From: Terrimonas sp.
GTDB taxonomy: Bacteria > Bacteroidota > Bacteroidia > Chitinophagales > Chitinophagaceae
Length of the DNA stretch: 64,000 nucleotides
Reading direction: 5' to 3'
NCBI RefSeq assembly: GCF_003075435.1
Contig: NZ_QCZJ01000004.1
Coordinates: forward strand, 226,597 to 290,596
The position numbers and the translations under genes were made by a program. Under the pieces are notes generated by a model, which worked only from the letters and a program-made list of their open reading frames with translations, was not told where the DNA came from and did no database searches. Positions 26,530-34,879 of this stretch are shown piece by piece (the first letter of the stretch is position 1; the number at the start of each line of letters is the position of its first letter).

Positions 26530-28584
26530 ATGACAATCAGATATTCAAACATACATTTCCATATAAAAAATGTTTTCTGCTTCCTGCTTATTTCCATAGG
26601 TATTACTATTCAGGCGCAGGATAAAACAGATACTGTTCATGTTCAGAAGGAAGATGATTTTTATGATATCATTACTGTTCCTATTCCTGATGATATTATT
26701 CTTGAAGTAGGTGGTATGACTTTTTTACCCAATGATGCCCTGGCTGTTTCAACGCGCAGGGGAGAGGTGTGGATCATTACCAATCCATATATGAAAGATG
26801 GGTTAAAACCCCAGTACAAATTGTTTGCACAAGGCATGCATGAAGTGCTGGGATTAAATTATATAAACGGGGATATTTATGCGGTGCAGCGTTCAGAGCT
26901 TACCCGCCTTCGTGATCATGATGGCGATGGTGAAGCAGATGAATACGAGACCGTATATACATGGCCGTTAGCAGCCAATTATCATGAGTTTTCTTACGGC
27001 CCTGTTTTAGATAAACAGGGCAATATGATCATTACTTTAAACCTAGGATGGGTATATGATCATGGAGAAAGCTTATCAAAATGGCATGGCTGGATGATTA
27101 AAATTTCGCCGGATGGAAAAATGAAACCATTTGCAGCAGGTATGCGTTCGCCTGCAGCATTCGCTTTAAATGATAAGGGAGATATTTTTTATTCTGAAAA
27201 CCAGGGCGACTGGGTGGGTTCCGGCAGTATTACGCATGTAGCTGAAGGAGATTTTGTTGGTAATCCTGCAAGCCTCGTATGGTCTGGTTTGCCGGAATCA
27301 AATGTAAAATTGAAAAAAGAAGACATACCGGATACGCATGAGCCGAAATATGATGTGGCGAAAAGAGTTCCGGGTTTAAAACCGCCTTCTGTTTGGTTTC
27401 CGCATACTATATTAGGTATTTCCACATCGGGTATATTAAGTTATGAGGCGGCAGGAAAAATGGGACCCTTTGAAGGACAACTTTTTGTAGGTGACCAGGG
27501 ACAGAGTAAAATTATGCGGGTATATCTTGAAAAGGTAAAAGGTGTATACCAGGGTGCAGTATTTCCTTTTCGGGAAGGTTTTTCTTCTGGTATTCTTCGT
27601 TTAAACTGGGGCTCTGATGGTAGTATGTTTGTAGGTATGACGTCACGTGGATGGAGCTCAACCGGTAGAAAATTATTTGGTTTGCAACGCATGGTTTGGA
27701 ATAGTAAAGTGCCGTTTGAAATGAAAACTATTGAAGCAAGGCCGGATGGTTTTGAAATTTCTTTTACGCAGCCTGTTGATGTGAGCTCCGCTAAGAATGT
27801 TGCTTCTTATGCCATTGGAAGTTTTACTTATCAGTATCATCACAACTATGGCAGTCCTGTAATAAACCAGGGTACTTGCACTATAAGAGCTATTGAAGTA
27901 TCACCGGATCGTTTAAAGGTAAGACTTGTAGTAGATAGCCTTAAGCTGGGGTATATTCATGAAATAAAAACAGAAGGTATTGTATCTGCTGATAAAAATA
28001 CATTATTACATCATGTAGGGTATTATACCCTTAATCAGATCCCTGATGGAGATAAGCTGGTTATTACTGATGATAATAAAGTGAAGCCGGTTATGCAGCA
28101 TGATCATATGGCGATGACAGGAAAGAAAACCAGTGCAGATTCAACAAAGAAAGCAGTTACTGCACCAGCAGTAAAATATATGGTTAAACAGCCCGCTGCC
28201 TGGAAAAACGGCGTTGAGCGTACTATCAAATTGGGAACCTTGCCGGGCTTGAAATACGACCTGGAGACCATTACAGTTAAAGCCAATGCAAAAGTAAAGC
28301 TCATTTTTAATAACAACGATGATATGCTGCATAATATGGTTATTACAAAACCTGAGGCTGCAGACAGAGTGGGTGAAGCGGCGATGAAACTCGGATTGAA
28401 TGGGGAAAAAGTGGGGTATGTTCCTGATTCTCCTGACGTTTTGTTTCATACAAAACTATTAGGACCGTCAGAAACAGAGACGATATATTTTACAGCGCCT
28501 GATAAGCCGGGAAAATATCCTTTTGTGTGCACCTATCCGGGACATTATTTAATGATGCGGGGAGTGTTGGTAGTAACGAAATAA
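26530..28584 (+). CDS. Secreted sorbosone-dehydrogenase-like propeller protein with C-terminal azurin-type copper domain
   Basis: A 684-residue exported protein. After the signal peptide (cleavage near IQAQ), residues 45-410 resemble a beta-propeller of the glucose/sorbosone dehydrogenase type (LRDHDGDGEADEYET, AAGMRSPAAFALND). A His/Met/Lys-rich linker (about 520-560) leads to a cupredoxin domain with type I copper ligands His601, Cys667, His672 and Met676 (CTYPGHYLMM, azurin spacing). The pairing suggests an oxidoreductase that passes electrons to copper. It starts 10 bp after the DUF1080 gene and is probably co-translated with it. Confidence 0.85.
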   Translation: MTIRYSNIHFHIKNVFCFLLISIGITIQAQDKTDTVHVQKEDDFYDIITVPIPDDIILEVGGMTFLPNDALAVSTRRGEVWIITNPYMKDGLKPQYKLFAQGMHEVLGLNYINGDIYAVQRSELTRLRDHDGDGEADEYETVYTWPLAANYHEFSYGPVLDKQGNMIITLNLGWVYDHGESLSKWHGWMIKISPDGKMKPFAAGMRSPAAFALNDKGDIFYSENQGDWVGSGSITHVAEGDFVGNPASLVWSGLPESNVKLKKEDIPDTHEPKYDVAKRVPGLKPPSVWFPHTILGISTSGILSYEAAGKMGPFEGQLFVGDQGQSKIMRVYLEKVKGVYQGAVFPFREGFSSGILRLNWGSDGSMFVGMTSRGWSSTGRKLFGLQRMVWNSKVPFEMKTIEARPDGFEISFTQPVDVSSAKNVASYAIGSFTYQYHHNYGSPVINQGTCTIRAIEVSPDRLKVRLVVDSLKLGYIHEIKTEGIVSADKNTLLHHVGYYTLNQIPDGDKLVITDDNKVKPVMQHDHMAMTGKKTSADSTKKAVTAPAVKYMVKQPAAWKNGVERTIKLGTLPGLKYDLETITVKANAKVKLIFNNNDDMLHNMVITKPEAADRVGEAAMKLGLNGEKVGYVPDSPDVLFHTKLLGPSETETIYFTAPDKPGKYPFVCTYPGHYLMMRGVLVVTK

Positions 28585-28688
28585 TAATGCTGTGAAACTA
28601 TTAAACTTCAGCACTCCGTATTGATATGATTGAACAGGCTTCTGGCAGCAATAAGAATATCAGGTAAATTATCAAATATATTTTAAGC

Positions 28689-29579
28689 ATGAAACTGATC
28701 AAATTCTTTTTACTCTGTATGCTCACAATCTCTTTTGGGCATAATGCATCTGCACAAAAAAATGATAAAATAAAGGTTTTGATAATTGATGGTCAGAATA
28801 ATCATGACAATTGGCCGCGAACCACGCCAATGATGAAAGGCTATCTTGAAGAAACAGGGCTTTTTGTTGTTGATGTAGCAACTACTCCACCTGCAGATGC
28901 TTCCATGGAAGGGTTTAAGCCTGATTTCAGTAAATACAAAGTGGTATTGCTGAACTATAACGGTAAAGATTGGCCGAAGGAAACCAATGACGTTTTTGAA
29001 GCATTTGTATCAGGCGGTGGCGGTGTTGTTTCCGTTCATGCGGCGGACAATGCTTTTCCGGAGTGGCTGGCATATAATAAAATGATCGGTATAGGAGGCT
29101 GGGGCAACAGGAGTGAAAAGGACGGTCCGTATGTATACTATGATAGTACGGGTAAAATAGTGAAAGATAATACCCCCGGCGTTGGCGGGAGTCATGGAAA
29201 GTTTCACCCGTTTAAAATTGCTACGCGGGATAAAAACCATCCGATAACAAAAGGAATGCCTGGAGTATGGATGCATAGTGCTGATGAGCTTTACGATCGT
29301 CTTCGGGGGCCTGCTGAGCATATGACAATACTTGCTACGGCATACAGCGCTGTAGCACAAAGAGGAACAGGCAGGGATGAACCTATGATGATGACGATTA
29401 CTTATGGCAAAGGCAGAATATTTCATACAACATTGGGACATGCTGACGAATCGCAGCAATGTGTAGGCTTTATTACTTATTTGCAAAGAGGAACGGAGTG
29501 GGTGGCGACAGGAAAAGTAACACAAAAGCCGCCGAAGACATTTCCGGGTGAGGAGGAGGTAGTATTGAGGAAGAAGTGA
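28689..29579 (+). CDS. Secreted ThuA-domain protein
   Basis: A 296-residue exported protein with signal peptide ending NASAQ and a class I glutamine-amidotransferase-like ThuA domain. Features are VLIIDGQNNHDNWP near the start, the SGGGGVVSVHAADNAF segment, and late HTTLGHADESQ. ThuA proteins occur in clusters for trehalose or 3-keto-sugar use, which fits the DUF1080 protein two genes upstream. It follows the copper-domain gene by 104 bp on the same strand. The enzyme activity of this family is not settled. Confidence 0.87.
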   Translation: MKLIKFFLLCMLTISFGHNASAQKNDKIKVLIIDGQNNHDNWPRTTPMMKGYLEETGLFVVDVATTPPADASMEGFKPDFSKYKVVLLNYNGKDWPKETNDVFEAFVSGGGGVVSVHAADNAFPEWLAYNKMIGIGGWGNRSEKDGPYVYYDSTGKIVKDNTPGVGGSHGKFHPFKIATRDKNHPITKGMPGVWMHSADELYDRLRGPAEHMTILATAYSAVAQRGTGRDEPMMMTITYGKGRIFHTTLGHADESQQCVGFITYLQRGTEWVATGKVTQKPPKTFPGEEEVVLRKK

Positions 29580-29607
29580 TTGGAGTCTTATGAATTTTCT
29601 ATTTCCC

Positions 29608-30699
29608 TTACCATCTTCCTGACCACCATTGGTTGGTCGTAGTACTGTTGACCGGGATTCTTTCTCCCAGTGAAGGATGAATGATATTAACGCCCGCCGT
29701 ATGTGCCGCTTTCATGAGGCGGTCAATCGGATCGTGCCAGGTATGTGTAGATAATGAGAACTTTGCCCAGTGAACAGGCAACAAAGCGCTTGCTTTTAAG
29801 TCAATAGCAGCCTGAACCGTTTCTTCCGGGAACATGTGAATATTCGGCCACATCTCGTTGTATTGCCCGTTTTCTAATATAGCAATATCGAATGGTCCAT
29901 ACTTTTCGCCTATTAAAGCAAAATGGGTATCGTAGCCGGAATCTCCCCCAATAAAAATTTTACTGTTTTTTGAGACCAGTACAAACGAAGACCACAGCGT
30001 TTTATTCCGGCTGAAATTTCTTCCTGAAAAATGTCTTGCAGGTGTAGCGGTAAATTCCAATCCTTCTTTGGTGGTATAGCTTTCCCACCAGTCGAGCTCA
30101 ACTATTTTTTTAGCGGGAACTCCCCAGTATTCCAGGTGTGCACCAACACCGAGTGAAGTAATGAACAGCGGCACATAATTTTTCAGTTTCTTTATAACCG
30201 TATAATCAAGATGATCATAGTGATCATGTGTAATAACGATAATGTCAATGCCCGGCAGATCATCAATGCTGAATGCATTGCTTCCTTCAAATGCTTTTGA
30301 GCCAGCATAAGAAACCGGTGAAACCCTTTCACTGAATACAGGATCAACCAAAACATTAACGCCATCTACCTGCAGTAAATAAGAAGAGTGCCCAAACCAT
30401 GTTATTTCCGGTGTGTCTTCGGCTTGAGGAAAGTAAGATGGCCTGATAAAAGGCAAAGCCTTATGTGGTGAGCGATTGGGGTGTTTGGTAAAAAACATTT
30501 CTTTAATAATCCTGGGAATAGAAACGCCTGGTTGCATGGTTTTTGTTTCAGAGAGATTCTGAAAACTATTGTTTTTATAATGGGGAGATTTTTTTATCCT
30601 TTCAAGTCTTTTTCCTGAGGGAACTTCTCCAAATGAAGTTTGTTGAAAAAAGAGATATATAATAAAGACTGCTGCGGCTGCAATGATCAGGAATAGCAT
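29608..30699 (-). CDS. Membrane-anchored MBL-fold hydrolase (NAPE-PLD/UlaG-like)
   Basis: A metallo-beta-lactamase-fold hydrolase of 363 residues. An N-terminal transmembrane segment (LFLIIAAAAVFIIYLFF) leaves the catalytic domain outside or peripheral. The metal site is complete in outline: TWFGHSSYLLQVDGVNVLVDP, then VITHDHYDHLD, ARHFSGR, GGDSGYD and PVHWAKF. This is the pattern of N-acylphosphatidylethanolamine-phospholipase-D-like proteins. It converges with the ThuA gene and its upstream side abuts a palindromic MITE-like element. Confidence 0.87.
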   Translation of the reverse strand: MLFLIIAAAAVFIIYLFFQQTSFGEVPSGKRLERIKKSPHYKNNSFQNLSETKTMQPGVSIPRIIKEMFFTKHPNRSPHKALPFIRPSYFPQAEDTPEITWFGHSSYLLQVDGVNVLVDPVFSERVSPVSYAGSKAFEGSNAFSIDDLPGIDIIVITHDHYDHLDYTVIKKLKNYVPLFITSLGVGAHLEYWGVPAKKIVELDWWESYTTKEGLEFTATPARHFSGRNFSRNKTLWSSFVLVSKNSKIFIGGDSGYDTHFALIGEKYGPFDIAILENGQYNEMWPNIHMFPEETVQAAIDLKASALLPVHWAKFSLSTHTWHDPIDRLMKAAHTAGVNIIHPSLGERIPVNSTTTNQWWSGRW

Positions 30700-30765
30700 T
30701 GGATGAAATTAATCCGGAAAGATAAAAATAACAAATCAAAAATCCTGTTGATAGCTCTGATGGAG

Positions 30766-30966
30766 TGCATTTAAAATTTTCGCGTGTATCGCAATCCTGA
30801 GCAGATGCCTCGTGCCCCGGCATGACAGACGGTTGGATATATGTTGAACAGTAGTACAAATGCTGAACGATTGCTCCATTGCTGAGCAGACCCTTGTTGC
30901 CTGTCATGCCGGGGCACGAGGCATCTGCCGTAGCAGTAGTACCAATACGCGAAAATTTTAAATGCA
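30766..30966. mobile_element. MITE-like palindromic element, copy A (201 bp)
   Basis: Perfect 20-bp terminal inverted repeats: TGCATTTAAAATTTTCGCGT at 30766-30785 and its complement at 30947-30966. Inside is a second perfect 28-bp inverted repeat (30801-30828 with 30901-30928, beginning GCAGATGCCTCG) around a 72-nt loop. No transposase and no clear target duplication are seen. It is homologous to copy B at 60199-60396 along its whole length, loop included. It lies between divergent genes, its right end 15 bp before the -7-like box of the ABC exporter gene. Confidence 0.85.
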
Positions 30967-30981
30967 CTGCGGAGATGTCAT

Positions 30982-30989
30982 TATCTTTA
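30982..30989 (+). promoter_or_regulatory. Candidate -7 box of the ABC exporter gene
   Basis: TATCTTTA, one base off TAnnTTTG, 5 nt before the ATG. The -33 position would fall on the TTTT of the right terminal repeat of the MITE-like element. Confidence 0.35.
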
Positions 30990-30994
30990 AGTAT

Positions 30995-32758
30995 ATGAAA
31001 ATACTATGGCGGTATCTGCAACCGCATAAATGGCTTATTATTCTTTCGCTTGTATTGGCTGGCATTGCACAGTTGCTCACTTTAATTGACCCTATAATAT
31101 TCGGAAAGATCATTGATGAATACGCGAATAATCCGGGTGATAAAACCGAAAAAGAATTAGTGAATGGCGTGGTTTTCTGGCTCGTGATTGCTGTAGCTAT
31201 AGCACTTATTTCAAGGCTTGTAAAAAGCTTCCAGGAATATATTACAAGGTTGGTGGTGCAAAAATTCGGCATGCAGATTTTTAATGACGGGCTGAGACAG
31301 ACACTTCGTCTTTCTTACCAGGAATTTGAGTTGCAAAGAAGTGGTGAAACATTATCAACACTGCAAAAAGTACGTACAGATACGGAACGGTTTATCAACT
31401 CATTTATCAATATTCTTTTTTCATCACTTATTGGCGTTGGGTTTTTAATATGGTATGCCATTACCAAACACTGGTTGCTTATTCCTGTATTTATAATTGG
31501 CATTGTTGTATTGGGCGGATTAACCGGATTGCTGAGCAAGAAAATAAAAACATTGCAGCGTTCCATTAACAGGGAGACCAACCAGATGTCTGGCGCTATT
31601 ACCGAGTCCTTGCGCAATATCGAACTGGTAAAAAGTCTTGGTTTAACCTTCCAGGAAATCAGAAGGTTAAGAGATCACACCCAAAAAATATTTGATCTTG
31701 AAATAGCCAAGGTAAAAAAAGTGCGGATGCTCAGCTTCCTGCAAAGTTCTGCGCTTACGCTCCTCCGTCAGTCCATACTTTTTATTTTATTATGGTTAAT
31801 ATTCAGGCATGTGCTCACTACAGGTGAGCTCATCAGCATGCAGTTTATTTCCACAACTATATTCGGTCCGTTGCAGGATCTGGGAAATATTATTTTATCG
31901 TACCGCGAAGCAGAAGCGTCTATTCTCAGCTTTGATAAGCTGATGCAAAAGCCGATAGAAAAGCGGCCGGAAGAACCTGTTGCTATCGGCGTGCTGGAAT
32001 CTTTACAGTTCAGTGATGTGGTGTTTCGTCATAACACAGCTTCAATTAATGCGATTGATCATATATCCTTTACGGTTAAAAGCGGAGATACTATTGCATT
32101 TGTAGGTCCATCCGGTTCGGGAAAATCTACTTTGGTAAAATTGCTTGTTGGGTTATACCGCCCTGTTTCAGGCGAAGTATTTTTTAATAATGTGCCTGCA
32201 TCGGATATGCGCTATAATGAAATGCGCCGGCAGATAGGATTTGTAACCCAGGAAACACAATTGTTTTATGGAACCATAAAAGAGAACCTGTTGTTTGTAA
32301 AGCCTGATGCAACAGATGAAGAAATCATTCATGCGCTGCACCAGGCATCCTGCGAAGCCTTGTTGAACCGATCGGAAAAAGGAATTGATACCATGCTGGG
32401 AGAAGGCGGTATGAAACTTTCCGGCGGGGAAAAGCAACGTATTGCCATTGCCCGGGCTTTACTACGGCATCCCAGGTTATTGATCTTTGATGAAGCTACT
32501 TCCGCACTGGATTCGCTTACAGAAGAAGCCATCACCACAACTATAAAAGAAATTTCGCAGCAGCGTGACCCCATCACCGTTCTTATAGCACACCGGCTTT
32601 CAACCATTATGCATGCCGATACCATATATGTATTGGAAAAAGGAAAAATTGTGGAAGCCGGAACACATGATTTCCTGGTAGAAAAGCGCGGCTTGTATTA
32701 TGCCATGTGGCGCCAGCAGGTAGGGGAGCGGAGAAGTGAGGGAGTGGAGGGTGTTTAA
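30995..32758 (+). CDS. ABC exporter, fused permease and ATPase (MsbA-like)
   Basis: A half-transporter of about 587 residues working as a homodimer. The start at MKILWRYLQPHKWLII was chosen because an upstream ATG at 30962 lies within the terminal repeat of the adjacent element. Six transmembrane helices occupy about 10-310. The ATPase has Walker [10 protein letters not shown], signature KLSGGEKQRIAIARAL, Walker B LLIFDEATSALD and the switch His of LIAHRLST. Lipid, peptide or drug export are all possible. The preceding MITE-like palindrome replaces part of its promoter region. Confidence 0.9.
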   Translation: MKILWRYLQPHKWLIILSLVLAGIAQLLTLIDPIIFGKIIDEYANNPGDKTEKELVNGVVFWLVIAVAIALISRLVKSFQEYITRLVVQKFGMQIFNDGLRQTLRLSYQEFELQRSGETLSTLQKVRTDTERFINSFINILFSSLIGVGFLIWYAITKHWLLIPVFIIGIVVLGGLTGLLSKKIKTLQRSINRETNQMSGAITESLRNIELVKSLGLTFQEIRRLRDHTQKIFDLEIAKVKKVRMLSFLQSSALTLLRQSILFILLWLIFRHVLTTGELISMQFISTTIFGPLQDLGNIILSYREAEASILSFDKLMQKPIEKRPEEPVAIGVLESLQFSDVVFRHNTASINAIDHISFTVKSGDTIAFVGPSGSGKSTLVKLLVGLYRPVSGEVFFNNVPASDMRYNEMRRQIGFVTQETQLFYGTIKENLLFVKPDATDEEIIHALHQASCEALLNRSEKGIDTMLGEGGMKLSGGEKQRIAIARALLRHPRLLIFDEATSALDSLTEEAITTTIKEISQQRDPITVLIAHRLSTIMHADTIYVLEKGKIVEAGTHDFLVEKRGLYYAMWRQQVGERRSEGVEGV

Positions 32759-32804
32759 GCAAATTTGAGATTAGTAACCCGCAGTAAAAATTTCCAGTTC
32801 TGTT

Positions 32805-32833
32805 AATATCCCCCGCTGGCGGGGGAAGGTTTT
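32805..32833 (+). repeat. Left palindromic inverted repeat of the DUF559 unit
   Basis: A hairpin CCCCCGC / GCGGGGG with TATC before and AAGGTTTT after. It matches, inverted, the repeat at 33313-33340. Confidence 0.8.
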
Positions 32834-32883
32834 CGAATGAATTGTTTGTGTGCAGGGGTGGAAAATTAATTATATTAAACTAT

Positions 32884-33270
32884 ATGAATATTATGAGCAA
32901 CCATGAAAATCACCATTATAACAAACAACTACAGCCTTATGCCAATAAGCTTCGCAAACAAATGACCAAGGCAGAAGCGTGCTTATGGAAATATGTACTG
33001 CGTGCGGGTAATTTAAATGGATTTTATTTTAGGCGTCAACGTCCTGTACTCAACTATATTGCAGATTTTATGTGCAAAGAACTGATGCTCATCATTGAAG
33101 TTGATGGCATTTCACATCAGTGGGATGGCGCTGCTGAAAAAGATGCAACCCGCCAAAAAAAACTGGAGGAAGCCGGCTTTACAGTACTACGTTTTGATGA
33201 TGCTCAAATACTGAATAATATAGCCTATGTACATGTATACTTGTTAGATTGGATTGAAAAACACAAATAG
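32884..33270 (+). CDS. DUF559 endonuclease-like protein (Vsr-related fold)
   Basis: A 128-residue protein of the DUF559 family, related to very-short-patch-repair and other PD-(D/E)XK nucleases. Residues after the leader run NKLRKQMTKAEACLWKYVLR, then FYFRRQRPVLNYIADF, and the catalytic-type core A-D-F...I-I-E-V-D-G-I-S-H, ending with VLRFDDAQILNN. The Asp and Glu-x-Asp of the core are intact. ATG at 32884 was taken as start; 32893 is also possible, while the frame is open upstream from a poor TTG. The gene sits between inverted palindromic repeats and may be a selfish endonuclease cassette. Confidence 0.85.
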   Translation: MNIMSNHENHHYNKQLQPYANKLRKQMTKAEACLWKYVLRAGNLNGFYFRRQRPVLNYIADFMCKELMLIIEVDGISHQWDGAAEKDATRQKKLEEAGFTVLRFDDAQILNNIAYVHVYLLDWIEKHK

Positions 33271-33312
33271 GTATATTTTTGTCCACCCCATTTACAATTA
33301 CTTTGGGGAGTA

Positions 33313-33340
33313 AAAACTTCCCCCGCCAGCGGGGGATATT
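33313..33340 (-). repeat. Right palindromic inverted repeat of the DUF559 unit
   Basis: CTTCCCCCGCCAGCGGGGG followed by ATATT: the reverse complement of the left repeat apart from one base in the outer flank. Confidence 0.8.
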
Positions 33341-33425
33341 TAAAAGGCTGATAATTCTGGCTTTGTAGATCCACATTTCCCCTTTTTTTCTTACATTTCC
33401 ATGACAAACGCTAAACATTGCCATT

Positions 33426-33833
33426 ATGATCAAAATTTCTGAAGTTAAAAACGGCGATATTGTAAACGCCCGTTTTGAAGATGTAATCAATACCGGGGAA
33501 GTAATACAGGTAGACCGGGAAGAACGAAAAGCGCTGGTTTCTCATGGCGACCAGGAATTTTGGTATGATGCAGAGGACCTCAGCCCGGTACTTTTTACGA
33601 TAGACAGCCTTACAACATTAGGATTTATAGAATCCAGCGATCCTGTAATAATGGGAACCGGCAGGGCTTTTGTAAAGGGACCATTTATCCTGCAGTTTCC
33701 CGATGCTGCCAATACTGATCATATTCATCTGATTTACAGGGATGAACATAGGGATATCAAAGGCCCGATCTTTTTACACCAATTACAGAATCATTATCAC
33801 TCCATGACCAATTTTCACCTGGAATTGTCGTAA
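33426..33833 (+). CDS. Conserved hypothetical protein
   Basis: I do not recognise a named family for this 135-residue protein. It starts MIKISEVKNGDIVNARFEDV and has a beta-rich N-terminal third resembling a small SH3-like barrel (EVIQVDREERKALVSHGDQEFWYDAEDLSP). A C-terminal part with several His follows (DHIHLIYRDEH, LHQLQNHYHSMTNFH). It has no signal peptide or membrane segment and is probably cytoplasmic. It lies between the DUF559 unit and the ribosomal block, followed by a hairpin with a T-run, so it is likely transcribed alone. Confidence 0.75.
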   Translation: MIKISEVKNGDIVNARFEDVINTGEVIQVDREERKALVSHGDQEFWYDAEDLSPVLFTIDSLTTLGFIESSDPVIMGTGRAFVKGPFILQFPDAANTDHIHLIYRDEHRDIKGPIFLHQLQNHYHSMTNFHLELS

Positions 33834-33866
33834 CTTTGCAGCCGCAAAATTCCGGTTATACATAGG

Positions 33867-33903
33867 TTTTCCCCATCAGGTGGGGAAAATTTACTCTTTT
33901 TTT
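33867..33903 (+). terminator. Intrinsic terminator before infA
   Basis: Perfect 9-bp stem TTTTCCCCA / TGGGGAAAA with loop TCAGG, followed by a T-rich run. It ends the preceding unit and separates it from the infA promoter. Confidence 0.75.
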
Positions 33904-33933
33904 GTAATAATCAACAATATAATCGTATCTTTG
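33901..33933 (+). promoter_or_regulatory. Promoter of the infA-rplQ operon
   Basis: TTTG at 33901-33904, then 21 nt, then TATCTTTG at 33926-33933: full match to the Bacteroidota housekeeping consensus. The ATG of infA is 16 nt downstream, giving a very short leader. Confidence 0.75.
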
Positions 33934-33949
33934 CGCACCCAAAAACGGT

Positions 33950-34168
33950 ATGGCAAAACAGACACTCATTAAACAGGATGGAATAATTTTAGAAGCCTTG
34001 TCCAATGCAATGTTCAAGGTGAAATTAGAAAACGGTCACGAAATACTGGCCACCATCTCCGGGAAAATGAGAATGAATTATATCCGTATTTTGCCGGGCG
34101 ATAAAGTGGGCGTTGAAATGAGCCCTTATGATCTGAGCAGGGGACGAATCATTTTCAGATACAAATAA
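33950..34168 (+). CDS. infA: Translation initiation factor IF-1
   Basis: The 72-residue S1-like OB-fold factor that binds the 30S A-site during initiation. Length and sequence are standard ([61 protein letters not shown]). It is the first gene of the block infA-rpmJ-rpsM-rpsK-rpsD-rpoA-rplQ, with its own consensus promoter. In most Bacteroidota secY and map directly precede infA; here an unrelated gene and a DUF559 unit do. Confidence 0.98.
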   Translation: MAKQTLIKQDGIILEALSNAMFKVKLENGHEILATISGKMRMNYIRILPGDKVGVEMSPYDLSRGRIIFRYK

Positions 34169-34194
34169 TATAATAACGTTAAAAAGCAAATAAG

Positions 34195-34311
34195 ATGAGA
34201 GTAAGAGCATCCATTAAAAAACGCAGCGCAGATTGTAAGATCGTGAGGAGAAAAGGCGTGTTGTTTGTTATCAATAAAAAGAATCCCCGATTTAAACAAA
34301 GACAAGGATAG
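34195..34311 (+). CDS. rpmJ: 50S ribosomal protein L36
   Basis: A 38-residue protein, [20 protein letters not shown] followed by [18 protein letters not shown], clearly L36. It has only one Cys, where zinc-binding forms have C-x-x-C plus a later Cys and His, so it is a zinc-free C-minus type. It starts 26 bp after infA and lies before rpsM, its standard place. Confidence 0.96.
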   Translation: MRVRASIKKRSADCKIVRRKGVLFVINKKNPRFKQRQG

Positions 34312-34316
34312 AAATG

Positions 34317-34401
34317 TTTATAGTTTGTAGTTTATGGTTTTTAAAAACGCTAGACTACAAACTACAAATAACAAACTATAAACTACAAACTATAAATTAA
34401 A
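34317..34401. repeat. TAGTTTGTAGTTTA/AAACTACAAACTA word repeat with inverted halves
   Basis: The rpmJ-rpsM gap holds TAGTTTGTAGTTTATGG followed by several copies of the complementary AAACTACAAACTATAAA word, so the transcript could fold into a long imperfect hairpin. The same word recurs at about 39780-39811. Confidence 0.6.
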
Positions 34402-34404
34402 AAT

Positions 34405-34785
34405 ATGGCTCGTATTGCCGGTGTTGATTTACCAAAAAATAAAAGAGGAGAAATAGGTTTAACCTATATTTTCGGTATTGGACGTTCTACTGCTCAGTAC
34501 ATATTAGATAAAGCTGGTATCAGCTTAGATAAAAAAGTAAACCAGTGGAATGATGAAGAGTTGAATGCTATCCGTAATATCATCACCAACGAATTTAAGG
34601 TAGAAGGTCAGCTGCGTTCTGAAGTTCAGATGAGCATCAAACGCTTACTTGATATTGCATGCTACCGCGGGTTACGCCACCGTAAAGGATTACCGCTTCG
34701 CGGACAGCGTACCCGTACAAATTCACGTACACGTAAAGGTAAACGCAAAACAGTTGCCGGTAAGAAGAAGGCAACCAAGAAGTAA
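34405..34785 (+). CDS. rpsM: 30S ribosomal protein S13
   Basis: Head protein of the small subunit, in contact with the large subunit and P-site tRNA. 126 residues with the standard start [20 protein letters not shown], the helix-two-turn-helix region and the basic tail [20 protein letters not shown] ending in a Lys-rich extension. It lies in the usual order before rpsK. Confidence 0.98.
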   Translation: MARIAGVDLPKNKRGEIGLTYIFGIGRSTAQYILDKAGISLDKKVNQWNDEELNAIRNIITNEFKVEGQLRSEVQMSIKRLLDIACYRGLRHRKGLPLRGQRTRTNSRTRKGKRKTVAGKKKATKK

Positions 34786-34879
34786 TAATATACTTATTGC
34801 CGCCGGATCCGGTTCACTTCCCGGGGAGGGGCAATTTGTTTTTTGTATAATAAACATTTAAAAGACTACCTCAGGTATT

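Larger units (their letters stand above)
32805..33340. mobile_element. Putative mobile unit: DUF559 gene between inverted palindromes
   Basis: A 536-bp segment bounded by the same palindrome in opposite orientation (32805-32833 and 33313-33340), with a single endonuclease-like gene inside. The arms share a 22-bp identical core that extends past the hairpin into asymmetric flanks (TATC / AAG), so this is a true inverted repeat, not two similar hairpins. Mobility is an inference. Confidence 0.5.

Noticed and set aside
30602..30967. Minus-strand frame through copy A that resembles a frame through copy B (H-x-Y-Y-C-S-x-Y-I)
   Set aside because: The likeness follows from DNA homology of the palindromic elements; the frames start and end at unrelated places.
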